A DNA stretch of 64,000 bases from Salvia splendens (taxonomy: Eukaryota; Streptophyta; Magnoliopsida; Lamiales; Lamiaceae). Under the pieces are notes generated by a model. It made no database searches, was not told where the DNA came from, and saw only the letters and a program-made list of their open reading frames with translations. A program made the position numbers and the translations under genes. Shown one piece after another: positions 11,401-23,306 of this stretch. The stretch's first letter is position 1; every line of letters starts with the position of its first letter. The stretch is taken from the NCBI RefSeq assembly GCF_004379255.2, contig NC_056039.1, forward strand, positions 26,859,883 to 26,923,882, read 5' to 3'.

Positions 11401-13553
11401 TGTACACTAAAGATGGTAGCCAACCTTAATCGGTGATGACGCAATGAAGTTCTCCAGATCGGATGGATTACCCCAGCTGTCAGGGTTTATAGGAACTGCC
11501 TCATTTCTAATTTTCTGATCTGCTGGTTTAACAGCAGGATCTAATCTATAGCATAGTATAACAGTAATTAAAGAGCACTATATTTAAGCAGTAGGAAGAT
11601 AAACTTAATGGAAAACTGTATCTACAAGCAATTTTTAAAGATGCAACGGAGAATCAGAAAGACTGCATTACCTTTCTGGTTTGCCTATAAGCATAGTATC
11701 TATAGACACTGCCTGTGTACTTATAGGAAGTTCATCGGAAGTGAATGTTTGCCCACCAGACCGCATATCAGCCTGCAATTCTTGAAAAAGCACAAAGACA
11801 TTTAATAGCACATTGAAGTATTAAACTTCCATACACAACTAAGATATGATTTTGTAAAACAGAATGTTCAACTAAAGTCTAATAAAATTACCTTTTCCCA
11901 ACCCCTCATCTGAAGCAGATTCATCTTGATTGGCTTCATGGAACCAGTTTTGATTTACGGTGTTTGTAGTTGCTTGACGATTCTCTGAGTTGGAAACATC
12001 CATCCTATTCTCGGTCATAACATCATTGAAGCTAAGTTCAGTATGCTCTTTTGGTGAATCATGATCGGCTTCGGCATTTGAATTGAGCTTCATCAGTTCT
12101 GGCTTCTTCAGAAGAGGGGCAGAACTGCTTCCTTCAGTAGATGAATTTTCCTCCAATCCAGTTTTACTATCCAAAGAATTTGGGCGGCTGTCTTCTTCTC
12201 CAACTTCAGATCCGGATGATAATGGTTCAGGTTTCCTTAACAACGTAATATCACTAAACCTCTCTTTCTGCGGCTCATTTCCCATTCTCAGTGATAAGTT
12301 TGGCCTCATTCCGAACCTTGCGGATCCACTCGCACCATCATCCTCATTAAATGATCTTGGTTTTCGCAAGATAACATCAGGAACGCTGCTTTTAGTCTCT
12401 TCTGAAGCCTCTGAAGCCTTTTTCATAGGACGGCTGATAGAACTTTTAGCACTTGTTTCCACAGGTTTAGCAGTTTCTTCGAACTTGGAACCTTTCTTTA
12501 ATACAGGTCGGACCAAATTTAGCCCTTGCACGGATTTCACTGACTTCTTTTGACCAGGCAAATCAAATGGGATCTCCTCTACGCCTTCATCCACTGCTCT
12601 CCCCTTCTTCTTATCTAATAACTTCTCAATCTCCAAATAAGACACATCTGGATTCGATTTTCTACCCATTATCTGAAAAATTATAACAAATTATAACCTG
12701 AGAGTACATGACAATGCACAACACTTCAAGATTGATAAAGATAACACAGGTTGTGAAATCAACAAAGCATATGTTGTTATTCTTCATAAATCAGTATAAC
12801 ACATGCATCATAAAACTATGATTAACTGGGGAAGTCCAATAACCGAGTCCAAAGCCTAGTTCGACGCAGAAATCTAGAACTATTACATGCCCCTTGTAGA
12901 TAAACAATGCATCTCCTACAAAGTAAAACATTCATCCAATACACACGCAAACAAACAGCTACCACTTCATTAGGTGTGGTAAACCATGTTCTATCCCTTT
13001 CCATCCCAACCACGGTAATCAACATAAAAAATCAGCATAATAACACTATCTATCCGTTATACTACCATCTATCTTTCTCCAATTACCAAAGGAAGCCACA
13101 TCAAAAGCAGCAATTGTGCGCTACAAACACTGCAAACGCAGTTTACAAGTGATTATCACACTCATTTAACTCATCAGTGGTGATTCCCTCCATTAATCAG
13201 AAAAACCCCAGTATAATAATGAATAAATATACATCGAATATTCTAAAGTTTCAATCTTTCAGCAAGTCTAGAAAGAGATATCCAAGGAAGGAGAAGAAAG
13301 GATAAGGTAAAGGCACCTTGGCTAAAGTGATTTTGGGGTCTTCCCCAATCATTCTACCAAATTTAAGCTCCATTCTATCCCAATCATCAAGCTGCGGTTC
13401 ATCTCTTGACGCAGAAACCCAAAACTTTTTGGGTTTTCTGCCAGGGAAATTCAGTAGACCGGATTTCTTGGCATGATAAACGGGTTGTGAAAAGAATTGA
13501 ATTGAAGAGAGAGAGGTGGAATTGGCGGTAGTGCTGAGCGTGAAACTATCCAT
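8461..13553 (-). CDS. Plastid S1-domain RNA-binding protein, 14 exons
   Basis: Exons (5' to 3' on minus): 13553-13317, 12672-11892, 11780-11672, 11545-11425, 11333-11235, 11140-10841, 10749-10642, 10528-10457, 9802-9716, 9624-9553, 9471-9382, 9293-9186, 8839-8771, 8535-8461. All but exon 5 have clean GT/AG borders in phase; exon 5 uses GTT|GTGGGT. The product is 775 residues. Residues 1-50 are rich in Ser/Thr with little acid, as in a chloroplast transit peptide, followed by LDDWDRMELKFGRMIGEDP. Residues 80-420 are acidic and low-complexity. The first S1-like domain (about 428-580) contains GFVVSFGSLIGFLPYRNL and IYVGVVLADRNSRRLIFS; the second (about 586-662) contains VGDIVKCCIKKITYFGVFVE and ends with FSLERIFLSLKEVM. 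Length and N-terminus resemble Arabidopsis At1g12800, a chloroplast S1 protein that I recall being linked to plastid RNA processing and the plastid transcription complex. The ATG was chosen because it opens the transit peptide. The 3' UTR probably reaches about 8330. Confidence 0.88.
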
Positions 13554-14808
13554 TGTTGATGAGATAAGGTGAAGCTTGTGTGATAAGGATGCATAAAATA
13601 AAACGACGGAATCGCCTTTAACGCTGCAATAAAATAAAACTATGATGTTCTTAATTGTGGCAAGTACAGTGGTATTGGCCAAAATATGAAATAATTTTCA
13701 AAATAATCCAAATTAAAATTTATACTCAGTACTAATGAATGGAGGTGTTTTTTGTTACGATTTTTAAATGTCATGACTCATAACTCTTACATTCCAAAAC
13801 GTATAAATATGCTCTGACTACTATTATGAAATGTTGCATTGTTAAGTTGGAAAATTTTCTTACATTACAAAGCTAACCATATTGATGTAACATAGCACTG
13901 AAATGATTTAATAAAAATATTAGTTAAATATTTACTGAAAAATGGGATCTTGAAAAATTATTATTTTCTTTGTATATAACATTAAGCATGTGAAAGTATT
14001 GATTATGGATTGTCTTGACTTATCAACATTTGCAATTTTTGATCACCTACATGAAGAGACAACCTACACTTAAATGAGAGAAAGGCTTAATTCATAACAC
14101 TACATAATTTAACAATTTTGAATATTTTAGTCTAGTCGGGTTGCGTTAGGATAATACTAATTTACAGTAATAACTAATAATTCAATTATGTATATTAAAA
14201 TTATCAACACAAAAGACATAATTATATCAATCACACATAAGTTTATCAACACAAGAAAATTGATAAATTTATATCTTTATGTTGATATTTTTAACCTACA
14301 AAATTAAAATTAGTTATTAGTTATTATTGTAAAATATAAAATTGAAATTAGTTATTATTGTAAATTAATTTAGTGACAGAAAGTGTGATGCAAATATTAC
14401 ATTGAAAAATAATAAATATAGCTATATATTCCATTGCAAGCGAGAAATAGGTTATTGTTCTAACTTGGTTTATAAATGTGCCAATTTTTTTGTAATCAAC
14501 TAAAAAAATGTAAAAAAAATCAAGTTTCAACTAGATGGAAATATATGAGTTAAAAGAACCTAAAATCCCTTATAATCACCAGTTAATTTAGATTGTTTCA
14601 TATTTTGCCACAGAAAAATCGGTCTTCCAATTCAGCAGCACCATTATTTGCCTACTTTAAATTTCAGCCTGTAACTCACCTTAAAAAAATTGCTTAAAAT
14701 GCTAATTTTGTTAAAAGGGCAGTGATTTAGTTGATGTGTAGAAATTATTTGGTAGAAGAAGAAAAGTAAAAGTGAGAATAATAAGTGAGGTCCAATAAAA
14801 AGGAAGAA
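13554..14808. promoter_or_regulatory. Divergent intergenic region, S1 gene / LIM gene
   Basis: This 1.25-kb AT-rich stretch separates two divergently transcribed genes and must hold both promoters and 5' leaders. Around 14155-14370 an AT-rich phrase (TTATTGTAAA...TTAGTTATTATTG) recurs in direct and inverted copies. I cannot assign specific boxes with confidence. Confidence 0.4.
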
Positions 14809-15954
14809 ATGTCGTCGTCTTCATATGGCACGACGCAGAAGTGCCATACTTGCCAAAAAGTTGTGCATGCTGCAGAAATGTTTTCTGCTGATGGAATTCC
14901 CTATCACAAGAATTGTTTCAAATGCGACACTTGCAATGGGCGTCTCGCCGTATGTATATAGTACTATAATTTTTTTTGTGGGAAACAGCCTCATACATAC
15001 TAATGGAGTAGGGTTGCATTGTTCACACATATTTTAATTATCAGACGTGCCAACATTTTCTAAACTTTTTTTTTCCTCTTGGAATTATATCTTTCATTTT
15101 TATGCATGTGATGTGTATACGCCAAGCGCCCTTCAATATGTAGTATGTTTTAAGAAAATTAACATCATGAAATTGATATTAATTTGAATAATAATGATAG
15201 ATAAGCAACTACTCAACAGTGGATGGGAAACTCTACTGCAAGGCTCATTTTGAACAACTCTTCAGGGAAACAGGCAGCTTCACTACTAAGAAGTTTCAAT
15301 CAAGCTTAAGTCAATCTCCAAACCTCCTTCCATATTTATTTTGATACTTTTTCAGGATTATTGATTCTTACATTATATTTTCTCTCATTTCTGATCAGGT
15401 GGAAAACATCCAGAACTGGTAAACACCATTACAAAAAGGGGGGGAAGACCTTTTTTTTTAATTTTTTTTTTGAATTTATAAAGTTGAGAGTTATAATAAT
15501 TAAGTTTGTTGATATGCACAGAACAGGACTCCTAGTAAAGTGTCAGCCATGTTTTCTGGCACGTTAGAAAAGTGTGCAGCCTGTAAAAAAACTGTCTACC
15601 CACTCGAGAAGGTATGCTTCATAACTAACCAAATTTTAATTTGAAATTAGAAAAAGAGAAATGAAAGAACAAAAAAAGTGACATATATAGAGAGAAGTGC
15701 AGGTGACGGTGGAGGGAGAATTTTATCATAAGCAATGCTTTAGGTGTGCTCATGGAGGTTGCAGCCTAACGATGTCGTCTTACGCGGCCCTTGATGGAAT
15801 CCCCTACTGCAGGACTCACTTTGCTCAGCTCTTCAAGGAGACGGGCAGCTACAACCATCTCACCAAGACTACTTCTCTCAAGAAAACCGCTCTCGCGCTA
15901 GATCTTGATTTGGGCGACCCGCCCGCAGAGCCTGCCCAAGAAGAAGAAGCATAG
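14809..15954 (+). CDS. Two-LIM-domain protein (PLIM2/WLIM-type), 5 exons
   Basis: Exons 14809-14949, 15201-15309, 15399-15418, 15522-15611 and 15703-15954 give 203 residues, the usual length for plant LIM proteins. LIM1 has C12-x2-C15-x17-H33-x2-C36-x2-C39-x2-C42-x17-C60-x2-H63. LIM2 has C108-x2-C111-x17-H129-x2-C132-x2-C135-x4-C140-x15-C156-x2-H159. The linker contains NRTPSKVSAMFSGTLEKC and the tail is acidic (ending AQEEEA). The family binds and bundles actin filaments and can enter the nucleus; the ISNYS and AACKKTVYPLEK words look closer to the pollen PLIM2 subclass, which is inference. Exon 3 is a 20-bp microexon (GT GGA AAA CAT CCA GAA CTG), chosen because it restores the frame between exon 2 (ends phase 1 at a weak ...TTAA|GTCAAT donor) and exon 4 and supplies the expected linker. 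If exon 2 reads through, a stop follows and only LIM1 is made. Confidence 0.85.
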
Positions 15955-18251
15955 ATAGAGACACAAGTAGAAGTTATGTGAGTTTTCCTAGCATATATAT
16001 GGTTGTTCTTTTATATACCGATAACTTGTGATTGCAAAGTTATCTGCATTATAGGATATATCAGTTTATTTGATGCACTTTATACTACTATTATAATTAT
16101 GTAATGGGTATATAGTATGGTAGCAGTTCAATAATATTATCATAACATTTGTTATGAGAGGGGCGTATCGAGCCTCAACCCGACCGTCTCTAATAGCAAA
16201 TTTAGACCTACAGCAACGCATTGGTTTCGTTTTGTTCAGGAGGGACGGGACGCTATAAGGATGTGTTGCAAGCACCGTAACGAATGAGAGAGCATCTGCG
16301 TCATAAATGACGAGACCTATAAATGATAATATAAGAGAGAAAAAGAAAAATGTTGTCATAAATCATAGATATGAACTATTTTTATGGAACAGTTGAAAAA
16401 GAAAATATGACATTTTCTATGAGACTAAGGGAGTATTAAACTTTGATAAATCAATTACTCGAATAATCTCAACATAATTAAATGTTAAATATATTTATAA
16501 GCTTACTTGAAGTTGTACTTTTCCAATTTGGGAACAAACTATATGCTGATATGCAAAAGTGGAGTATATAAAAATATATTTCCTCTGTAATTTTATAGGT
16601 GAGGTATTTTTTTTACACTGAATCTAAGAAATCAATATTTAGTGAGTTAAGTATGTAGGTAATAAAGTAGATAAACTAAAAAAAATAGTTAGAATAAAGT
16701 AAAAAAATGAATAAAATAGGAAGAACAAAGTAAAAGAAAGATTGGAGTAAGAAATAAAAAGTAAGTTAATTTACTACCCCTACATCCGTGAAAATTATGA
16801 AGATTTAGTTCGGCACAGATTTTAATGTATAATTGATAAAGTAAGAGAGCTATATATGGTATTGTAAGTAGTGTTAGTGGAGAGTGGGTTCCACATAATT
16901 AATAGTGTAATGTAATGATATAAATTGTAAATAAAATAATGTGTAGGGGTAATGTGTTATTTAACAATTCCAAAATTAGAAAGTTCACAGTACTTTTGAG
17001 AGACTGACCAATATGAGTCACTCTTATTGTGGGCATGGATTTTAAGAAATATGAAGAATAGTTGGTTGAAAAAGTTAGTGGGAATATAAGATCCACTTTT
17101 TTTATATTTGTTTTATAATAAAATGTGAGTAAAGTGAATTAGTGTAATGTGGAACCTACTTACCATTTATGGTAAAAATGAAGTGTGACTCATATTGTGG
17201 GATGGACCACAATGACAAAGTGTGACTCTTATTATGAGACGAGGGAAGTATATGGAAACAATGAAACTATAAAAAAAAGTTTCAAAATTAAGAAAAAACT
17301 CAAGTCACTCAACTCTGGAGGGGCGGAATAATTTCAACCAAATTAAACATTAAAGGCTAATTATAACACCTATTTGTTCTCTCAAAGTAATTGAGGAACA
17401 GTTCCACACATGGTCTATAAATAAATAGCATACCGAGAAAAAAACTAAACAATCCGAGTGAATAAAATGTAGTACTACGCTTTTTCTTATAAAAATTAAT
17501 TTACGAAGGCTATGACATACACTTAAAAGTTATAGTTTGTCTTTAATGCGATTCAAATATAAATTTAAAAAATCAAAAGTCACTTTGCAATGGGTAGGTT
17601 TGATCAAGCTCCACCAGTTTAATTATAGAAAACGTTACATGTATAGATACATTATATATTCAATTTGTCCTCTCTCATTGTTCTAACAATGCGAATAATG
17701 TAGAAAATGGTGGTCAAATGTTTCAAAGTTAAAAAGTCGTAAATTTCCACAGGATATACTATTCAATGTTCATAAGAAAGAGATATAAATACATTGAATA
17801 TGTCAATTTAATAAATAAGATTAATCATGACACAAATATGATATAAATACATTAGTCAGAAAAAATGAGTTACCATCTACTTAAAATACGCATCTTTTAA
17901 GTTAAATATAGTATTTTCCTGACATAAACATACAATAACTTACAACCATTTCACATTGTAATCAATTTCAATAAAATCTTTTAATTCTTCTCTATATATT
18001 CTATTTTTAATATCTTTAGCCGGCCCCAAGTAGGCTGGCCGGCCACCCCCACCACTTCAATTTCATACTTGTATTTGTATATATACACTTCAAATAATTT
18101 CTTGCACACCACCAATCAAATTATATAACTCATAATTATACATATATTCACCCTTCAAACTCTCAATATAATCGTTGTATCTCTAAAAAACCCTAGTTTG
18201 AGACTCCAGCAAAACGGTGTAGCTGAGAGGAAAAAGAGGAAACCCTAGAAA
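15955..18251. other. Intergenic with MITE remnants; NF-YC promoter
   Basis: About 16155-16310 is a GC-richer island with GAGGGACGGGACGC and GAGAGAGCATCTGCG words, probably a decayed Harbinger-like MITE. A Stowaway-like right end (GTGTGACTCTTATTATGAGA, then GAGGGAAGTA) lies at 17219-17250 with no sure left partner. The last 250 bp before 18252 form the promoter and leader of the NF-YC-type gene, with TATATATACA near 18078. No other gene is seen. Confidence 0.4.
18188..18248 (+). promoter_or_regulatory. Two telo-boxes in the NF-YC leader
   Basis: AAACCCTAG occurs at 18188-18196 and again at 18240-18248, the second ending 3 bp before the ATG. Telo-boxes are common in 5' regions of plant translation and cell-cycle genes. 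Two copies in about 60 bp make chance less likely, but function is inferred. Confidence 0.5.
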
Positions 18252-18581
18252 ATGAGGCAACCGGGCGCGTACTCTAACCTTCTGAGTGGGGGGAAGACGG
18301 GACCTCATTCGCTGCCACTAGCAAGAATCAAGAAGATCATGAAGAAATCGGGGGAGGATGTGAAAATGATATCGGGGGAAGCCCCCATCGTGTTCTCCAA
18401 GGCGTGTGAGTTGTTCATCGAAGAGTTGACGAAAAGGGCGTGGGCGATGACGCTGCAAAGGAAGACAAGGACAATGCACAAGGAGGATGTGGCTGCTGCT
18501 GTTATGGAAACTGATATATTTGATTTCCTTGTTGGCCTTGTCTCTCACACTCCTAACCCTAGTGCTCCTCTCGAGTCTTGA
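18252..18581 (+). CDS. NF-YC-type histone-fold subunit
   Basis: This is an intronless frame of 109 residues. After a short N-terminus (MRQPGAYSNLLSGGKTG) the histone fold runs from LPLARIKKIMKK (about 22-33) through VKMISGEAPIVFSKACELF, then EELTKRAW, TMHKEDVAAAV and TDIFDFLVGLV (about 87-97). These are the conserved helices of the NF-YC (HAP5, H2A-like) family, which pairs with NF-YB and, with NF-YA, binds CCAAT boxes; related short members pair in other H2A/H2B-like dimers. The protein lacks the long Gln-rich N- and C-terminal tails of canonical NF-YC proteins, so it is a minimal histone-fold form. The ATG follows a telo-box-rich leader. NF-YC membership is confident; the exact complex (CCAAT factor or a replication/remodelling dimer) is not decided by the sequence. 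Confidence 0.85.
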   Translation: MRQPGAYSNLLSGGKTGPHSLPLARIKKIMKKSGEDVKMISGEAPIVFSKACELFIEELTKRAWAMTLQRKTRTMHKEDVAAAVMETDIFDFLVGLVSHTPNPSAPLES

Positions 18582-20062
18582 AGATGCATCTCTCTCTCTC
18601 CCCCTCTGTCTCGCCATAGGAGAGACGCTTCTTTTAAATGATATTGTATTTAATAGTAGTTAAAATGGAGAAAGTATAGTAAGAGGGGGACTTCTATACA
18701 TTATTCTCTTTTAATTTACTTTCTCTAGGCTTTAAGTTAAACATTAAGTTTTTTTTTTTCAAAATGAGTACTTAAAAGAAGGTCTTGCTTGTGGTGGAAG
18801 GGAATAGTATTTAGTAGTCCTATAAAAGAATATCATAGTTTGATAAAATGATTATCTTCCAATAATTAAAATCAGTGGTTCAAGCCACCTTGTATTAGTG
18901 CGTGAGTTGTATTTATAATTTCAATTTAAGTTATACACTTGTATTTGCGTGAAAAGTATTTGCTAGCAAATTACTAAATCCTTTGAAATTATACACAATG
19001 TACAGTGTAATCCTAAGACTTGGCTAATTCACTAAATCATAGTAACTAAGTTGACCAATTGGCTAGTTTTAAAAGTGTTTATACCATAATCGGTAAATTT
19101 AATTTAAAGAGTTTTTTTCTTTTATAATATAAAAAAGATTATGCGGAGGTTCAATTTCGTAATATAGTACTAATATATATTTTTATTTGATAGAATATAT
19201 GTAATTGGAATTATGGTAAGTATACACGATTGGTCACGCAAATGATTTGAGCCATTAGTTTGAAAATTGCTCGGATCGCATATTTTAGTCAACTAATTAA
19301 TTGATTAAACGTCATCTATATGACTAACGCTAACTAAACGTGAGCTAACTTATCATCAGTTAAACACACCAGATTTATTTTTATTAACTCGAGTAAAGGA
19401 ATATAATAAATTCTGATGAGAAGACCTAATATATACTTTTTTCTTTCTAAAACAATCCAATCAGTAATTTGTAATTTATTTTATCTTCTTAATCAATACT
19501 AAAAAATATTTATGGAGCATAATAATGCGAGCACATAAATTAGCAAGTATTCAATGTGAAAATAGCGAGCTAGTCGCTATTATATTGTGCCTAAGTCATG
19601 ATGATGCCAAAGATTTGTGAGCATATCTGATGCTCGCTAAACTTTCTAGCACCACGACCCTGGACAGTTGATGCTAGAAAATTTGCGAGCATGACCGTAC
19701 TTGCTAGAAACCACGGTGCTAGTAAATTCTTAGAAATTGGCAAGCATAATGATGCTCACAAAACTTGTTAAAATTACTTGCAATTCAGGGGGTGGGGACG
19801 AGCAGACGAGCACCACTCAATGTTTTTACGCTCATAAACTTGCGAGCAAAATGGTGTATGTCAAATTGGTAAAATGTGAGTGAGATAGAAGAAAAAAACT
19901 AATTGGGGTGCTTAAAATGTAAAATGAGTCTAATCTCAATAGAGACAAGGTTATAGAGACATAACTTATTAGAAATAGATAACCTAATTTTGGTGGATAA
20001 ATCAAAATGGAAAAATAAGGCTAATTTTCATGGACAGAGGTAGTACTATATAAGAAAAATTG
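18582..20062. other. Intergenic; degenerate GCGAGCA-word region
   Basis: About 19520-19860 contains many copies, in both orientations, of words such as TTGCGAGCA, GATGCTCGC and TGCTAGAAA. Dense short repeats of this kind are typical of subterminal regions of CACTA or foldback elements, but no terminal repeats were found. The rest is AT-rich without recognised features. Confidence 0.35.
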
Positions 20063-20064
20063 TA

Positions 20065-20240
20065 CTTCATTCGTCCCAAGGTAGTTAAATCATATTCCAT
20101 TTTTAGTTGTCCCAAGTTAGTTACTTCTATTTTACTTTTTCTCTCTCATACTATTCCTTCCTCACTTTAACCTTTGAACATCAATTTTTTAAAATTATGT
20201 ATCCAAGAGACACACCTCAACTATTTTGGGACGAATGAAG
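20065..20240. mobile_element. Stowaway-type MITE
   Basis: Inverted ends CTTCATTCGTCCCAAGGTAG and (right strand) CTATTTTGGGACGAATGAAG are flanked by TA on both sides (20063-20064, 20241-20242). At 176 bp, AT-rich and non-coding, it fits a Tc1/mariner-derived Stowaway MITE. Confidence 0.8.
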
Positions 20241-20257
20241 TATCTTTTTAAACCGTA

Positions 20258-20746
20258 CTCCCTCCGTCCCTTAAATTTTGTCACATTTTTCCATTTCTGT
20301 TCGTCCCACAAAATTTGTCACATTTCACTTTTATCATTTTTGATAGTGGACCACATAATCCACTTACTAATTCCAACTCATATTTTATTATAAAACTAAT
20401 ACTCCCTCCGTCCCATCTCATGTGATGGATTTCTTTTCGGCACGGGAATTAAGAAAATTATATGTATTGAGTTAAAGTGGAGAGAATAAAGTACGAGAGG
20501 GGAAAAAGTAAGAGAGATAAAGAGAGAATAAAGTAAAAGAGAGGGAATAAAGTAAGAGATGATTGAAGTTTTGTTTTTAGCTAAAGAAATCAATCACTTG
20601 AGATGGGACAACCCAAAATGGAAAGTTGATCACTTGAGGTGGGACATGGGGAGTACTATATAAAAGTAGGACCCACTATTCACTAACTTTTTCAACTCAC
20701 TTTCCATTACATTTTTTAAAACTTGTGTGTAGTTACTCTTTGGAGT
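20258..20746. mobile_element. Stowaway-type MITE, interrupted by another
   Basis: The left end is CTCCCTCCGTCCCTTAAATT (TA target at 20256-20257) and the body has the TTTGTCACATTT and ATTATAAAACTAA phrases shared with the elements at 51764 and 63114. It is split by the Stowaway at 20402-20653. Its right end is decayed (TTTGGAGTA near 20740-20748). Confidence 0.65.
20402..20653. mobile_element. Nested Stowaway-type MITE
   Basis: Ends CTCCCTCCGTCCCATCTCA and, on the opposite strand, CTCCCCATGTCCCACCTCA pair as inverted repeats, with TA on both sides (20400-20401, 20654-20655). The element sits at the ATTATAAAACTAA|TA site of an older Stowaway element. Confidence 0.8.
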
Positions 20747-20757
20747 ATTTTTTTTAT

Positions 20758-23297
20758 GGAAAATGTTTTGGAGACATAATGTCTAAGACATAATGAGGTT
20801 AAAGTAGTCATTTTAGCTTGTTTTATATTTTTATTTAAATAAATGTTTTGTATATATACCATACTACCCTTATGCATATAAAAACATTTATTTATATATA
20901 ACAATTACTTAATTAGGAAAGTTGTGTGTATTTATATGGATGGCTTGATTTAAGCAAATTATACTCAAATTGTATGAAGTGTATTAAATACTCCTATGAT
21001 GCTAAGTCACGAATTTTATTTTAAAATATAATTTTAAATAATAAATTTAAACTTTATTTAAATAGTACATTATACAATTATATTTTTTAAATTCTAAACT
21101 TATATGTACTTAATAGATTTAATACTCAATCTTAATTTTATTATTACAAAACATTATTGAATCTAGAATTTATATGTATAAAATTAATAAATCAATTTAA
21201 TTGCTTGAGTTCTTAGAGCATCAAAATTAAGATTTGAAATTTATACATGTTTTAATTTATTAATGGACAAAATGTTAGGGAACAACAATTTAAATATGTA
21301 TACTAGAATTAAATTGTCAGATGGTGTCAAAATAATTTAATTAAGTAATAATTTCTAAAGCTAAAATAATTTAGCTATATAAATTTAATAGTCATATTTC
21401 ACAATTAATTTTTTTCATTTTTTATACACAACACTTTCTTTCATGAGATTATAACAAGTAAAAAATTAAGTATATATACATACATCTATTTACTAAAAGT
21501 ATTTTAAATTTAGAATTTTAAACATTATTAATAACAAAAAAAATTGGACGTGAATAACTATTACTATTTCGTTGGATGATAACACTAAAAAACTAAGTAT
21601 ATATATGCATGTATTCATTTTTATGATTCAGAATTTAAATAATTATTTAATACTAATAAAATAATTTGATGAGAATGACTAATACTATTTCGTTATACTA
21701 GTCTTTTACAATTTAGAACTTTAACGATTATTTAATAACAAAATACTTGGATGCGAATGAATATTCCTATTTCGCTGGGTAATAACACTAAGAATTTAAG
21801 TATATATACATGTAGTCATTTTATGACTTCAAATTTTAATAATTATTAATAAAACAATTTGATGCAAATGACTATTATCATTTCACTAGATGATAACAAG
21901 TAAAAATTAAGTCTATAACATATTTATACTACTACTATTTTACAATTTAGAATTTTACACATTATTTATAGAAAAAAAATTATTGTATGTGAATGACTAT
22001 TATTATTTTGTTGGACGACAACACTAACAAATTAAGTATGTATATGCATGTAATCATTTTTACGATTCAGAATTTTAATAATTATTTAATACTAATAAAA
22101 TAATTTGATGAGAATGACTATTACTATTTTGTTGGATAATAACAATTAGAAATTAAGTGCATATATACATGTAATTATTTTTATGACTTAGAATTTTAAT
22201 AATCATTTAATACTAATAAATAATTTGATGCGAATGACGATTACTATTTCGTTGGACGATAACACTAAGAAATTAAATATGTATATGCATGTAGTCATTT
22301 TAATGACTTAGAATTTTAACAATTATTTAATATTACTAATAAAATAATTTGATGAGAATGACGATTACTATTTCGTTGGACGATAACACTAAGAAATTAA
22401 GTATGTATATGCATGCAGTCATTTTAATGACTTGGAATTTTAACAATTATTTAATACTACTAATAAAATAATTTTATGAGAATGACTATTACTATTTCGT
22501 TGGACGATAACACTAAGAAATTAAGTATGTATATGCATGTAGTCATTTTTATGACATAGAATTTTAATAATTATTTAATACTAATAAAATAATTTGATGC
22601 AAATGACTTACTATTTAGTTGGACGATAATACTAAGAAATTGAGTATCTATATGCATGTAGTCATTTTTATGACTTTGAATTTTAATAATTATTTAATAC
22701 TACTAATAACATAATTTGATGTGAATACGTTTACTATTTCGTTGGACGATAACACTTAGAAATTAAGTATATATATACATGTAGCCGTTTGTATGACTTA
22801 TAATTTAAATAATTTTTTAATACTAATAAATAATTTGATGCTAACTATTACTATTTCGTTGGATGATAACAATTAAAAATTAAATATATATACTTATATG
22901 TATATTTTTTACAATCTAGAACCTTAATGATTATTTAATAATAAAATAATTGAATGCGAATGAATATTTTTATTTCGTTGGATGATAGTATTAAGAAATT
23001 AAGTACTCCTATATGACTATTAGATGTCAAATGTTTTTATATAATGCAAATTTGTAGAAAGTCAATTTATAATATGAGTTGACTTTTGATAATAATTTGA
23101 TTGATGTATATTTAGATAAAAGATAGTAATTTGATATGAATTGCCTTTCCTTTTATGATTAATTGATATATATTTATTTATTCAATTATTATTTAATTCA
23201 AAATAAGGGTATGTTAGTCTATACAATAATTTGGTTTATGTCAAATTGACATAGGGGTATTATGTCTTGGAGACATTATGTCTCTAAATCATCACCC
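20758..23297. mobile_element. Non-autonomous Mutator-like element, 2.54 kb
   Basis: Terminal inverted repeats of about 26 bp pair GGAAAATGTTTTGGAGACAT (left) with GGGTGATGATTTAGAGACAT (reverse complement of the right end), both continuing AATGTC. The flanks show a perfect 9-bp direct duplication TTTTTTTAT (20749-20757 and 23298-23306), the length made by Mutator-like transposases. There is no transposase or other gene. The interior is A+T-rich and largely occupied by tandem 120-bp units. It abuts the right end of a Stowaway MITE. Confidence 0.75.
21470..23010. repeat. About 13 tandem units of ~120 bp
   Basis: The unit runs ATTACTATTTCGTTGGACGA, TAACACTAAGAAATTAAGTA, TGTATATGCATGTAGTCATT, TTTATGACTTAGAATTTTAA, TAATTATTTAATACTAATAA and AATAATTTGATGAGAATGAC. 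The GTTGG landmark appears near 21571, 22011, 22131, 22250, 22375, 22500, 22619, 22740, 22858 and 22977, with more divergent copies near 21694, 21773 and 21888. Central units (22130-22640) are most alike and edge units most diverged, as expected from unequal exchange within an array. Confidence 0.8.
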
Positions 23298-23306
23298 TTT
23301 TTTTAT

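Noticed and set aside
11608..12553. Plus-strand frames of 65 and 156 codons over the S1 gene
   Set aside because: They are antisense shadows of exons 2 and 3 of the S1-domain gene.
20756..23300. A centromeric or subtelomeric satellite
   Set aside because: The array is short and enclosed by inverted repeats with a 9-bp target duplication, which fits an element-internal repeat better.
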